From: Sporobacter sp038405045
GTDB taxonomy: Bacteria > Bacillota > Clostridia > Oscillospirales > Oscillospiraceae
Direction: 5' to 3'
DNA length: 64,000 bases
Assembly (NCBI GenBank): GCA_038405045.1
Contig: JBBZIV010000001.1
Location: 992,001 to 1,056,000 of the forward strand
Shown here: piece by piece, positions 1 through 8,440 of the stretch
Position numbering within the stretch: position 1 is the stretch's first letter
Layout of the letters: each line of letters begins with the position of its first letter
Notes under the pieces: generated by a model
The model's input: only the letters and a program-made list of their open reading frames with translations
What the model was told of the DNA's origin: nothing
The model's database searches: none
Translations under genes and position numbers: made by a program

Positions 1-713
1 TTGACAGCCGTGCCCCAGTCGCCGGGGATATCGTTCATGCGGCGGTAGACAATGGCACGCGGGTTATTCCAGGAGCGGAAAACAGCCTGAATAGCGCCCA
101 TAAGCTGCTCTTTCGGGTCTGTCGGGAAGTCAACGCCGAGCTTTGATTTATACGCGTCCTTAAATTGCTGCGCGAGCGTTTTGAGGTCGTCAGCCGTGAG
201 CTCGGTGTCCTGCTGGACGCCGCGCTCTTCCTTCATTTTATCGATGAGTGCCTCGAAGTATTTTTTACCGACCTCCATAACAACGTCGGAATACATCTGG
301 ATAAAGCGGCGATAGCAGTCATACGCCCAGCGCGGGTTGCCCGAGCGGCGCGCCATGACCTCAACGACGTCTTCGTTTAGGCCGAGATTGAGAATCGTAT
401 CCATCATTCCGGGCATGGACGCGCGCGCGCCGGAACGGACGGAGACTAAAAGCGGATTTTCCTGATCGCCGAATTTTTTGCCTGTCAGCTTTTCGAGCGT
501 CGCGACGTATGCCATGATCTCCTGCTGCAAATCGGGCGAAATCGCTTCTCCGTCATCGTAGTATTTGGTGCACGCTTCCGTCGTCACGGTAAACCCCTGC
601 GGAACGGGCATGCCGAGATTTGTCATTTCAGCGAGGTTGGCGCCTTTGCCGCCAAGCAGCGCTTTCATTTTGCCGTTGCCCTCCGAGAAGAGGTAGACGT
701 ATTTTTTGTCCAC
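1..713 (-). CDS. ppdK: Pyruvate, phosphate dikinase, N-terminal part (runs off the window)
   Basis: Interconverts pyruvate, ATP and phosphate with PEP, AMP and pyrophosphate in the cytoplasm. Only the first 237 residues of a protein usually near 870-880 are present; the rest lies beyond base 1. The N-terminal nucleotide-binding domain is clear: GGKGANLAEM at residues 21-30 and SVRSGARASMPGMMDT at 91-106, both hallmarks of PPDK. The start is GTG at 711-713, with AGGGGG about 8 bases upstream; no ATG lies nearby in frame. A sigma-A-like promoter lies at 759-787 with a palindrome over its -35 box. mnmE lies upstream on the same strand, 145 bases away, but ppdK seems to have its own promoter. Confidence 0.95.
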   Translation of the reverse strand, partial: MDKKYVYLFSEGNGKMKALLGGKGANLAEMTNLGMPVPQGFTVTTEACTKYYDDGEAISPDLQQEIMAYVATLEKLTGKKFGDQENPLLVSVRSGARASMPGMMDTILNLGLNEDVVEVMARRSGNPRWAYDCYRRFIQMYSDVVMEVGKKYFEALIDKMKEERGVQQDTELTADDLKTLAQQFKDAYKSKLGVDFPTDPKEQLMGAIQAVFRSWNNPRAIVYRRMNDIPGDWGTAV

Positions 714-758
714 AATGATCCCCCTAAAGAATGATTTTGCAAGGATTCAAACAAAAAT

Positions 759-787
759 ATTATAGCTATTCCTTCCTGATAAAACAA
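759..787 (-). promoter_or_regulatory. Sigma-A-type promoter of ppdK
   Basis: On the minus strand TTGTTT (782-787), 17 bases and TATAAT (759-764). It sits about 45 bases before the GTG start of ppdK. Confidence 0.6.
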
Positions 788-804
788 TATTTTCGTAAAA
801 TATT
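786..804. promoter_or_regulatory. Perfect palindrome at the ppdK -35 region, candidate operator
   Basis: AATATTTTCGTAAAATATT has 8-bp arms and a 3-base centre and overlaps the -35 box by two bases. A repressor or activator site is plausible; the factor is unknown. Confidence 0.35.
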
Positions 805-858
805 CGTGAAAACTTCCATCAATTTAATGCGATAGTGCAAAAAAGTTTGACGCTTTGT

Positions 859-2229
859 TTATTTCCCGACGCAAAAGCGCTCGAAGATGCGCGAAACGAT
901 GTCCTCCCGAACCGTTTTGCCGGTAACTTCGCCGAGTGCCGACATCGCCGACTCAATGTCCGTCAAGACGGCGTCGGGTGTCACACCGGCTTGGAGTGCC
1001 GCCGCCGCGCGTGCGATATCCTCCCGCGCTCGCGCTATGGCACCGGCCTGCCGGGCGTTTGTGAGGATTTCGCCGCCGGGCACGCCGTCGGCGCCGGTAA
1101 ACAGTCGCCCAAGTACCGTGCCGAGTTCCGGGAGACCCTCTCCCGTCACCGCGGAGACTTCAACGATATTCTGAAAGCGTGCTTTCAGAAACGTTTTATC
1201 GAGCTTTTGCGCAAGATCGCTCTTACTCACAACGGCGACGGCATTTTTCGCTCGGGCGGCGATGTCCAAAATGCGCCGGTCGTCGTCCGTCAAATCCGTG
1301 CTGCCGTCAAAAACGGCGAGGATGAGTGCGGCTGTTTCCGCCGCGCCAAGCGCCCGGTCGACACCGAGCGACTCAATAGCGTCCTGCGTGTGCCTGATAC
1401 CGGCCGTGTCCACAAGGCGCAGGACGACGCCGCCGAAGCGGAGCTTTTCCTCAATTGTATCGCGCGTTGTTCCGGCGTGTGGGGTGACAATGGCCCTTTC
1501 GTAACCGGCCAGCGCATTCAAAAGCGAGGATTTTCCGACGTTCGGCCGCCCGATGAGGGCCGTTTTCACCCCGTCTTTTAAAATCCGGCCGCGTTCATAT
1601 GTTTTCAGAAGCATTTCAAGCGCGTGGGCGACGCCATCCAACACAGCAAGGCAGTCTTCCGTTTTGAAATCCTCAAGCGCTTCGTCGGGATAGTCGATAA
1701 CGGCAAAAAAATGGGCGGAGACGTCAACAAGCGCATCATAAGCCGTATGGATTTTCTGCGCGATCGCGCCGCCGAGCTGACCGGCCGCGTTTTTAGCCGC
1801 CTGTTCTGTTTCGGCGTCGATGAGGTCAATAACGGCCTCCGCCTGCGTCAGGTCAAGCCGCCCGTTCAAAAAAGCGCGCTGTGTAAACTCCCCCGGCTCG
1901 GCAGGACGCGCGCCCGCGCGGAATAGCTCGTCGAGAACGGCGGCCAGAACGACGGGCGCGCCGTGGCAGTGCAGTTCAGCTGTGTTCTCACCCGTATAGC
2001 TGTTGGGGGCGTGGCTGACGGCACAGAGGCCATAGTCGAGCGGCGCACCGGCCTCGTCGACAATTGCGCCGTATAGGAGCTTCCTGTCCTCGGCATCACT
2101 CATTTTTATGCCGCTTTTTGAACGAAATATTCTGTCAGCCGCGGCGATGGCGTTCGGGCCGCTCAATCGGATGATGCCGACCCCGGCTCTGCCGGTGCCT
2201 GTTGCAAGGGCTGCGATGGTATCCGCCAT
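859..2229 (-). CDS. mnmE: tRNA uridine-5-carboxymethylaminomethyl modification GTPase MnmE
   Basis: GTP- and folate-binding partner of MnmG that modifies the wobble uridine (cmnm5U34) of several tRNAs. The protein has 456 residues, normal for the family. It shows the N-terminal folate-binding domain, then a GTPase domain with P-loop GRPNVGKSS at 227-235, TTRDT at 254-258, DTAG at 274-277 and SKSD at 335-338 in place of the usual NKxD. It ends in FCVGK with the catalytic Cys at 453. The ATG at 2229 follows GGAGG; the open frame extends further upstream, but that part reads through intergenic repeats. mnmG lies 4.2 kb away on the other strand rather than adjacent as in many Firmicutes, and no rsmG is seen. 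Confidence 0.97.
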   Translation of the reverse strand: MADTIAALATGTGRAGVGIIRLSGPNAIAAADRIFRSKSGIKMSDAEDRKLLYGAIVDEAGAPLDYGLCAVSHAPNSYTGENTAELHCHGAPVVLAAVLDELFRAGARPAEPGEFTQRAFLNGRLDLTQAEAVIDLIDAETEQAAKNAAGQLGGAIAQKIHTAYDALVDVSAHFFAVIDYPDEALEDFKTEDCLAVLDGVAHALEMLLKTYERGRILKDGVKTALIGRPNVGKSSLLNALAGYERAIVTPHAGTTRDTIEEKLRFGGVVLRLVDTAGIRHTQDAIESLGVDRALGAAETAALILAVFDGSTDLTDDDRRILDIAARAKNAVAVVSKSDLAQKLDKTFLKARFQNIVEVSAVTGEGLPELGTVLGRLFTGADGVPGGEILTNARQAGAIARAREDIARAAAALQAGVTPDAVLTDIESAMSALGEVTGKTVREDIVSRIFERFCVGK

Positions 2230-2268
2230 GATGATGCCTCCTTTTTTGAACTGATTCGGCTGTGCGGT

Positions 2269-2443
2269 GGGCGGATATGGAATCCGCCCCGACGGGGGGG
2301 CGCTAGGCGGGCGATTGATAATCGCCCCTACGGCAATAGCAACTTTCTCGATTGCTATTTTGTAGGGACGGCCATTGGCCGTCCGCCGTTGCCGGATACG
2401 GCCGGACACGGAAACAGGGGCAGACACGAGGCCTGCCCCTGCG
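2269..2443. repeat. Cluster of four REP-like palindromes
   Basis: Four imperfect palindromes fill the gap between tktC and mnmE: GGGCGGATATGGAATCCGCC (from 2269), GGGCGATTGATAATCGCCCC (from 2309), GGACGGCCATTGGCCGTCC (from 2366) and GGGGCAGACACGAGGCCTGC (from 2417). The second is followed by TAC, and the third is preceded by TAG. Relatives occur in most long intergenic gaps of this window. Confidence 0.85.
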
Positions 2444-2492
2444 GTATGTTTCTGCTTCTGTCACCGCCGGGGCAAGAGACGCCCGCCAAACG

Positions 2493-3476
2493 TTACAGTG
2501 AAAAGATGCCGCGCTTTTTTCTGGATACGGCGCGACCTGCTGCCAGGGCGATCGCCTCCGCCGTCAGGCCGTACTCTTTTTTGAGATAATCCTCCGTGCC
2601 GACTTGCCCGAAGCGGTCGGTGACGCCGACCATTTCAACTGGCACAGGATAAGTTTTCACGACGGCCTCCGAGACGGCGGCGCCGAGGCCGCCGAAGATA
2701 TTGTGATTCTCCGCTGTGACGAACGTCTTCGTCTCGCGGGCGCATTTCTCAATGAGCGCCATGTCAATCGGCTTCCAGGTGAAGAGATCAACAATACGTG
2801 CCGAAATTTTATCTTTTTTAAGCATCTCCCGCGCTTCGAGGGCTTCCGCCACCAGAATGCCGGAGGCGAAAATCGTGACGTCCTTGCCGTCGGCTAAAAC
2901 ATTGCCCTTGCCAATCTCAAATGTCGAGCCCTCCTCGTAGATAGCCGTCACGTTTTTGCGCGGCATACGGAGATAATAAACGCCATATCGCCCGGCGAGC
3001 TGACGGACGACATCTTTCACCATAACGGGGTCCGTGAGCTCAATGAGCGTGATGCCGGGGATGGAGCGGAGAACGCCCATATCCTCAAAAGGCATGTGCG
3101 TGCCGCCGTTATACGAGGCCGTCACACCGGGGTCGGAACCGAGAATTTTGACGTTTAATTTGGCGTAGGCCGCCGAGATCATGATCTGGTCACATGTTTT
3201 GCGCGAGGCAAAGCAACCGAAGCTGTGCGCGAAGGGAATTTTGCCGACGGCAGAGAGCCCGGCGGCGATGCCAACCATGTTGGCTTCGGCGATACCGACG
3301 TTAAAAGCCCTGTCGGGATACGCCTTGAAAAACGGTTTCATGCCGGAGGAACTGACGAGGTCGGCGTCTAAAACGACGATGTCCTCGTTTTCCTCCGCCA
3401 GAGCCATCAGCGTTTTGCAGTACGCGTCACGCATCAGCGCGTCGCTTTTTGAAAATGATTCACGGACGTTAAACAT
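2493..3476 (-). CDS. Transketolase, C-terminal subunit
   Basis: Carries the pyrimidine-binding and C-terminal domains of a split transketolase. With the N-terminal subunit it moves two-carbon units between sugar phosphates in the non-oxidative pentose phosphate pathway. The 327-residue protein begins MFNVRESFSKSDALMRDAY and contains DADLVSSSG, FNVGIAEANMVGIAAGL (catalytic Glu region) and GSDPGVTASYNGGTHMPFED, all typical of this subunit. The ATG at 3476 overlaps the end of the N-subunit gene by 8 bases, which suggests translational coupling. The longer frame upstream is a proline/arginine-rich reading of the partner gene and is not used. Confidence 0.95.
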   Translation of the reverse strand: MFNVRESFSKSDALMRDAYCKTLMALAEENEDIVVLDADLVSSSGMKPFFKAYPDRAFNVGIAEANMVGIAAGLSAVGKIPFAHSFGCFASRKTCDQIMISAAYAKLNVKILGSDPGVTASYNGGTHMPFEDMGVLRSIPGITLIELTDPVMVKDVVRQLAGRYGVYYLRMPRKNVTAIYEEGSTFEIGKGNVLADGKDVTIFASGILVAEALEAREMLKKDKISARIVDLFTWKPIDMALIEKCARETKTFVTAENHNIFGGLGAAVSEAVVKTYPVPVEMVGVTDRFGQVGTEDYLKKEYGLTAEAIALAAGRAVSRKKRGIFSL

Positions 3477-4461
3477 CTGCTTCCCCCTCTTCCGGGTCTG
3501 TCTCTTCCGCCATAGCCGGCGGCGCCTCCTCGGTCGGTGATGCCGCATCTTCTGATGACACCACCTGTTCGGTGGCTTCTTCTTCGGCGGCCTTCTTCTC
3601 CAGCCGCTCTGTTGCGGCGGCCGCGCGGGCACCTTCGAGGCGCTCTGTCACCACCTTGACGGCTTCTTCCATCTGCTCCTTTGAAAAGCTCATGTGATGG
3701 TTGCCTTCAACACCGGCGGCAAACGTGCCAAAGCCTTTAACCGTGTCCAGGACGATGACCGACGGGACACCTTTTGTCTTTTTAGCCGTCAAAACGGCGT
3801 CAAGAATCGCCCCGGTATCGTGGCCGTCAACCGTCTGGACAAACCAGCCAAAGGCGGCGAATTTCTCGCCGATGTCGCCGAGGTCCATAATATCCTTTGT
3901 AAAGCCGTCAAGCTGCTGCTTGTTGCGGTCAACAAACGTGATCATATTGTCAAGCTTGAACTGGGCAGCGGCCATGACGCCCTCCCAGACCTGACCCTCG
4001 TCGCACTCCCCGTCTCCGATGATGAGATAGGTGATGCTATCGGACTTGTTCAGGCGGCACCCGAGCGCAATGCCGATGGCCGCCGAGATGCCCTGTCCGA
4101 GTGACCCCGTCGTCATATCGACGCCGGGCGTCTTGTTCCGGTCGCAGTGGCTGGGCAGCCGACCGCCGCCCTGATTAAGCTCTGCGAGCATCTCCTTTGG
4201 GAAAAAGCCCTTTAAAGAGAGCGTTGCGTACAACGCCGGGCCCGCATGGCCCTTAGACAAAACGAGCCTGTCCCGCTCCGGCCAGCCGGGATTGGCGGGG
4301 TCACAGCGCAGCTCGCTGCCGTATAAAACAGCCAGGGTTTCCACGATTGACATCGCGCCGCCGATATGACCCGCCCCGAAGCCCTCCAGCTCCTGCAGCG
4401 TGACAAGGCGGATACCCTCAGCGATGACGCGAAGCTCCTTGGCGCTTACTTGATGTTCCAT
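3469..4461 (-). CDS. Transketolase, N-terminal (ThDP-binding) subunit with acidic tail
   Basis: Thiamine-diphosphate-binding half of the split transketolase. Residues 1-277 match the family, including GHIGGAMSIVETLAVLYG (31-48), LSKGHAGPALYATL (69-82) and the ThDP motif that starts GDGECDEG at 149 and ends in DN at 171-172. Family members usually stop near 270-280 residues. This one continues to 330 with a tail rich in Glu, Ala, Pro and Ser (about 278-330) that looks disordered. The start has GAGGTG upstream. It lies 28 bases after glyQS on the same strand, so glyQS-tktN-tktC probably form one transcript. Confidence 0.95.
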   Translation of the reverse strand: MEHQVSAKELRVIAEGIRLVTLQELEGFGAGHIGGAMSIVETLAVLYGSELRCDPANPGWPERDRLVLSKGHAGPALYATLSLKGFFPKEMLAELNQGGGRLPSHCDRNKTPGVDMTTGSLGQGISAAIGIALGCRLNKSDSITYLIIGDGECDEGQVWEGVMAAAQFKLDNMITFVDRNKQQLDGFTKDIMDLGDIGEKFAAFGWFVQTVDGHDTGAILDAVLTAKKTKGVPSVIVLDTVKGFGTFAAGVEGNHHMSFSKEQMEEAVKVVTERLEGARAAAATERLEKKAAEEEATEQVVSSEDAASPTEEAPPAMAEETDPEEGEADV

Positions 4462-4489
4462 CTCACACCTCTATTCCTTTTCTGTGTGT

Positions 4490-5893
4490 TTAAAAACTGA
4501 TTTTTTTGAGCAAATAATGGACAAGGTCGTCCGTTTTGACGCGCTCCTGCGCCATGGTGTCACGGTCGCGCACGGTGACACAGCCATCCTCCAGGGACTC
4601 GAAGTCAAACGTCAGGCAATACGGCGTGCCGATTTCATCCTGCCTTCTGTAACGCTTGCCAATGGAGCCGGCGTCGTCAAAATCCACCATAAAATGCTTC
4701 CGGAGCGTACCATAGACTTCCCCGGCCGCCTCCGACAGCTTTTTCGACAGCGGCAGGACGGCGCATTTAAACGGCGCGAGCGCCGGGTGCAGGCGCAGGA
4801 CGACGCGGCTGTCATTTTTCTCCGCGTCGACAACCTCCTCGTCGTAGGCGTCAATGAGAAACGCGAGCGTTACGCGGTCGGCGCCGAGCGACGGCTCGAT
4901 GACGTAAGGGATATATTTTTCGTTCGTCTCCTGATCGAAGTATTCCATATTTTCGCCCGACGTTGTCTGATGGGCTTTGAGATCAAAATCCGTTCTGTCG
5001 GCAACGCCCCACAGTTCGCCCCAACCGAACGGGAAGAGAAACTCAAAGTCGGTCGTGGCGTTGGAATAATGGGACAGCTCCTCTTTTTCGTGGTCACGCA
5101 GGCGGATGTTCTCCTCATTCATGCCAAGCGCGAAGAGCCAATCGCGGCAGAAGCTGCGCCAGTAATCAAACCATTCAAGGTCGGTACCGGGCTTGCAGAA
5201 AAACTCCAGCTCCATCTGTTCAAATTCGCGCGTTCTGAAGGTGAAGTTGCCGGGCGTGATTTCATTCCGAAACGATTTGCCGATTTGGCACACGCCGAAC
5301 GGTACCTTCTTGCGCGAAGTGCGCTGAATGTTTTTAAAATTGACGAAGATACCCTGTGCCGTCTCCGGACGGAGGTATATTTGCGCCGCCGTATCCTCGT
5401 TGACACCCTGATATGTTTTAAACATCAGGTTAAATTTGCGGATGTCTGTGAAGTCTGCTTTACCGCAGTCCGGGCAGGTGATGCCCTTATCCTTAATATA
5501 AGCGATGAGCGCGTCGTTATCCATCGCTTCAATCACAACGTCCGTCACATTATTAGCGTGATTCCATTCCTCGCAGAGCTTGTCAGCCCGGTGGCGCGTT
5601 TTGCAGGCCTTGCAGTCAATAAGCGGGTCATTAAAGGTCGCGACATGGCCGGAGGCGACCCAGACCTGCGGGTTCATGAGTATGGCCGAGTCAAGCCCGA
5701 CGTTATACGGGCTCTCCTGCACGAACTTTTTCCACCAGGCGCGTTTGATGTTGTTTTTCAGCTCGACGCCTAATGGGCCGTAGTCCCACGTGTTGGCAAG
5801 GCCGCCGTAAATTTCGCTGCCCGCATACACAAAGCCGCGCCCCTTGCAGAGCGCTACGAGCTTGTCCATCGTTTTTTCCGTATTTTTCAGCAT
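4490..5893 (-). CDS. glyQS: Glycyl-tRNA synthetase, homodimeric type
   Basis: Charges tRNA-Gly. The 467-residue protein is the alpha2 (eukaryote-like) class II enzyme, not the alpha2beta2 GlyQ/GlyS form. It shows the N-terminal GRGFVYAGSEIYGGLANTWD, a CxxC-type insertion near residues 94-150 (CKACKTRH and CPDCGKADF), motif 2 near SFRNEITPGNFTFRTREF, and a C-terminal anticodon-binding domain with LAPFKCAVLPLS. The ATG follows GGAGG; an internal Met at residue 9 is a possible alternative. A promoter lies at 5983-6010. No T-box leader is seen in the short 5' region. Confidence 0.96.
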   Translation of the reverse strand: MLKNTEKTMDKLVALCKGRGFVYAGSEIYGGLANTWDYGPLGVELKNNIKRAWWKKFVQESPYNVGLDSAILMNPQVWVASGHVATFNDPLIDCKACKTRHRADKLCEEWNHANNVTDVVIEAMDNDALIAYIKDKGITCPDCGKADFTDIRKFNLMFKTYQGVNEDTAAQIYLRPETAQGIFVNFKNIQRTSRKKVPFGVCQIGKSFRNEITPGNFTFRTREFEQMELEFFCKPGTDLEWFDYWRSFCRDWLFALGMNEENIRLRDHEKEELSHYSNATTDFEFLFPFGWGELWGVADRTDFDLKAHQTTSGENMEYFDQETNEKYIPYVIEPSLGADRVTLAFLIDAYDEEVVDAEKNDSRVVLRLHPALAPFKCAVLPLSKKLSEAAGEVYGTLRKHFMVDFDDAGSIGKRYRRQDEIGTPYCLTFDFESLEDGCVTVRDRDTMAQERVKTDDLVHYLLKKISF

Positions 5894-5908
5894 ATATCCT
5901 CCATCGTT

Positions 5909-5932
5909 GGGGCGGATTCCAGTTCCGCCCTA
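5909..5932. repeat. REP-like palindrome in the glyQS leader
   Basis: GGGCGGATTCCAGTTCCGCC followed by CTA, a member of the CCCTA-ended palindrome family, between the glyQS promoter and its start codon. Confidence 0.6.
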
Positions 5933-5982
5933 AAGCGTGACAGGATCAAAGCGCGCCCGAATGATCATTTACACATTTTTTA

Positions 5983-6010
5983 ATTATATCCTATCGATGC
6001 CTCTTGTCAA
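5983..6010 (-). promoter_or_regulatory. Sigma-A-type promoter of glyQS
   Basis: On the minus strand TTGACA (6005-6010), 16 bases and TATAAT (5983-5988). Confidence 0.65.
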
Positions 6011-6094
6011 CTGGCGGGATGGTTAAAAAAGGCCTTTATTGGGCGGGCGCGTCTTGCAATTATCATGCATTTAGCTTACAATGTGTTTTCAGCA

Positions 6095-6410
6095 CGCGGA
6101 CGGCCATTGGCCGTCCCTACGGCGAGTTTTGCAAAAAAGCGGGCGGATATGGAATCCGCCCCTACGAGGAGCAAAGCCCCCTCATCCGTCACGACTTCGT
6201 CGTGCCACCTTCCCCTAGGGGAAGGCTTCATGGGTGATAATCGCCGTAACAAAAATATGCTTCTGTTTCGATTGCTTTTTGTAGGGACGGCCATTGGCCG
6301 TCCGTCGTTGGCGGACACGGGCGGATATGGAATCCGCCCCTACGGGGAGGACGAATTGCCCTCATCCGTCACGACTTCGTCGTGCCACCTCCCCCCAGGG
6401 GAAGGCTTCT
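6095..6410. repeat. Repeat cluster upstream of mnmG
   Basis: This fills most of the 555-base gap between glyQS and mnmG. In order: the GGACGGCCATTGGCCGTCC palindrome (about 6099), GGGCGGATATGGAATCCGCC (about 6141), a double-hairpin element CCCTCATCCGTCACGACTTC... (6178-6229), a second GGACGGCC palindrome (about 6284), a second GGGCGGATATGG palindrome (about 6321) and a second double-hairpin element (6358-6410). A long open frame crosses it in the mnmG frame, but it is only repeat sequence. Confidence 0.85.
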
Positions 6411-6448
6411 GGGGGCGGGTTATATTTATAGTAATAAGGAGGCGCTCT

Positions 6449-8314
6449 ATGACGTATGACGCCGGACAATTTGATATGGCCGTCATCGGGGCAGGGCATG
6501 CTGGGATTGAAGCGGCCCTGGCGTCAGCGCGCCTTGGGATGAAAACCATTTGCTTTACCATTAACCTCGACGCTATCGGCAACATGCCGTGCAACCCCGC
6601 TATTGGCGGTACGGCGAAGGGCCACCTTGTCCGGGAGCTAGACGCCTTGGGCGGCGAGATGGCGAAGGCCGCCGACGCAACGTGCATTCAATACCGCCTT
6701 TTAAACCGCGGGAAGGGCCCCGCCGTCCATTCCCTGCGCGCACAGGCCGACAGGCGGGCTTATCAGGCGCGAATGAAACGAGCGCTTGAGCAGCAGGAAA
6801 ACCTGAGCCTTAAACAGGCGGAAATCGTTGATATCGCTGTTCAAAATGGCGCGGTTACAAGCGTCACGACACACACGGGGGCTGTTTACCGCGTGAAGGC
6901 CGCCATTATTTGCTCTGGTACGTACTTATCGGGCCGAACGATCGTTGGCGATACTGTCTGCGAAGGCGGACCGGACGGCATGTTTGCAGCCACATCCCTC
7001 GGTTCTCGGCTAAAAGCCCTCGGCCTTGACATGCGCCGGTTTAAAACGGGCACGCCACCGCGCCTTAACGCCCGCAGCGTTGACTTTTCCAAAATGGAGA
7101 TTCAACCGGGCGACGATGTGCCGGTGCCATTTTCGTTTGAAACGACGTCTCCGCCCGAAAACCGCGCCGTCTGCTATCTGACGTATACAAATGAAGAAAC
7201 ACATACCGTCATCCGCGAAAACCTTGACCGCAGCCCGCTGTATTCCGGTGTCATCGAGGGCGTCGGCCCGCGATACTGCCCGTCCATTGAGGACAAAGTC
7301 GTGCGCTTTGCCGATAAAAAGCGCCATCAGCTTTTTATCGAGCCGATGGGCCTTGGTACCGAGGAATGCTATGTGCAGGGCTTCTCCTCTTCCCTGCCGG
7401 AGGACGTGCAGATTAAAATGCTGCACACCATTCCGGGCCTTGAGAGCGCCGAAATGATGCGCAGCGCTTATGCCATTGAGTACGACTGCCTTGACCCTTT
7501 AGAGCTTCTCCCGACGCTGGAGACGAAAAAAATCCGCGGGCTATACGGCGCGGGGCAGTTTAACGGCACGTCCGGCTACGAGGAGGCTGCCGTGCAGGGC
7601 TTTGTCGCGGGCGTGAATGCCGCATTGGCGATCAAAGGTGAGCCGCCGATGCTCCTCCGGCGCGACGACGGGTATATCGGCACGCTCATCGACGACCTCG
7701 TGACGAAGGGCACAAACGAGCCGTATCGCATGATGACGTCACGCTCGGAATATAGGCTTTATCACCGACAAGACAACGCCGACAGTCGCCTTGCCCACAT
7801 TGGGCACCGCATCGGCCTCATTTCGAACGCGCGGTATGAAAAGATTGTCACGAAATACGAGGCTGTTGCGCGCGAAATGAAACGTCTGGAGACGACATTT
7901 ATCCCGCCGACGCCAGAGCTTAGTGCCATGCTTGAAGAGAATGGGACGACGGCGCCGCCGTCCGGCGTGAGTCTAGCTTCCCTGCTGCGCCGACCACAGC
8001 TGAATTATGAGATCCTTGCGCCGTTTGACCGGGACAGGCCGGGGCTTGACCCCGCCGTCCGTGAGCAGGCCGAAATTTCGATTAAATACGACGGGTACAT
8101 AAAGCGCCAAACGCGGCAGGTTGAGGACGCGCGGCGGATGGAGGACGTCCGTCTGCCGGACGACATTGACTACGGCACGCTGCACGGGCTGCGCATCGAA
8201 GCGCGGCAAAAGCTCACGCGCGTGCGGCCGTTAAGCCTCGGGCAGGCCTCGCGCATATCCGGTGTGTCACCGGCCGATATTGCGGCACTCATGATTCATT
8301 TGGGTAGAGGATGA
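6449..8314 (+). CDS. mnmG: tRNA uridine-5-carboxymethylaminomethyl modification enzyme MnmG (GidA)
   Basis: FAD-dependent partner of MnmE in wobble-uridine modification. The 621-residue protein has the Rossmann FAD motif GAGHAGIEAA at 14-23, followed by CNPAIGGTAKGHLVRE and GTYLSGRTIVG, all diagnostic of MnmG. The C-terminal helical region that binds MnmE is intact, with IKYDGYIKRQ near residue 549 and SRISGVSPADIAALMIHLGR at the end. The ATG is preceded by AAGGAGG. No convincing promoter is visible in the repeat-filled upstream region. Confidence 0.97.
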   Translation: MTYDAGQFDMAVIGAGHAGIEAALASARLGMKTICFTINLDAIGNMPCNPAIGGTAKGHLVRELDALGGEMAKAADATCIQYRLLNRGKGPAVHSLRAQADRRAYQARMKRALEQQENLSLKQAEIVDIAVQNGAVTSVTTHTGAVYRVKAAIICSGTYLSGRTIVGDTVCEGGPDGMFAATSLGSRLKALGLDMRRFKTGTPPRLNARSVDFSKMEIQPGDDVPVPFSFETTSPPENRAVCYLTYTNEETHTVIRENLDRSPLYSGVIEGVGPRYCPSIEDKVVRFADKKRHQLFIEPMGLGTEECYVQGFSSSLPEDVQIKMLHTIPGLESAEMMRSAYAIEYDCLDPLELLPTLETKKIRGLYGAGQFNGTSGYEEAAVQGFVAGVNAALAIKGEPPMLLRRDDGYIGTLIDDLVTKGTNEPYRMMTSRSEYRLYHRQDNADSRLAHIGHRIGLISNARYEKIVTKYEAVAREMKRLETTFIPPTPELSAMLEENGTTAPPSGVSLASLLRRPQLNYEILAPFDRDRPGLDPAVREQAEISIKYDGYIKRQTRQVEDARRMEDVRLPDDIDYGTLHGLRIEARQKLTRVRPLSLGQASRISGVSPADIAALMIHLGRG

Positions 8315-8440
8315 CAAAAAACGGGCAAAATATTAACGTAATTTTCCATTTTGACTGTGGCGCGATACGCGGAGATGTGTTATAAATAAAAAAGCGGCGA
8401 GCGGTTTTTGCAAACGGCGCAATCGTACTGTGGGGGCAAC

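Noticed and set aside
835..1581. A 248-codon open frame opposite mnmE
   Set aside because: Antisense shadow of mnmE with arginine/alanine-rich low-complexity composition and no family resemblance.
3477..3632. Upstream extension of the transketolase C-subunit
   Set aside because: The added residues are a Pro/Arg/Lys-rich out-of-frame reading of the N-subunit tail; the ATG at 3476 fits the family start.
4484..5773. A 429-codon open frame on the plus strand opposite glyQS
   Set aside because: It is the antisense shadow of a clearly identified, conserved gene, has no recognisable domain and owes its length to GC-rich codon bias.
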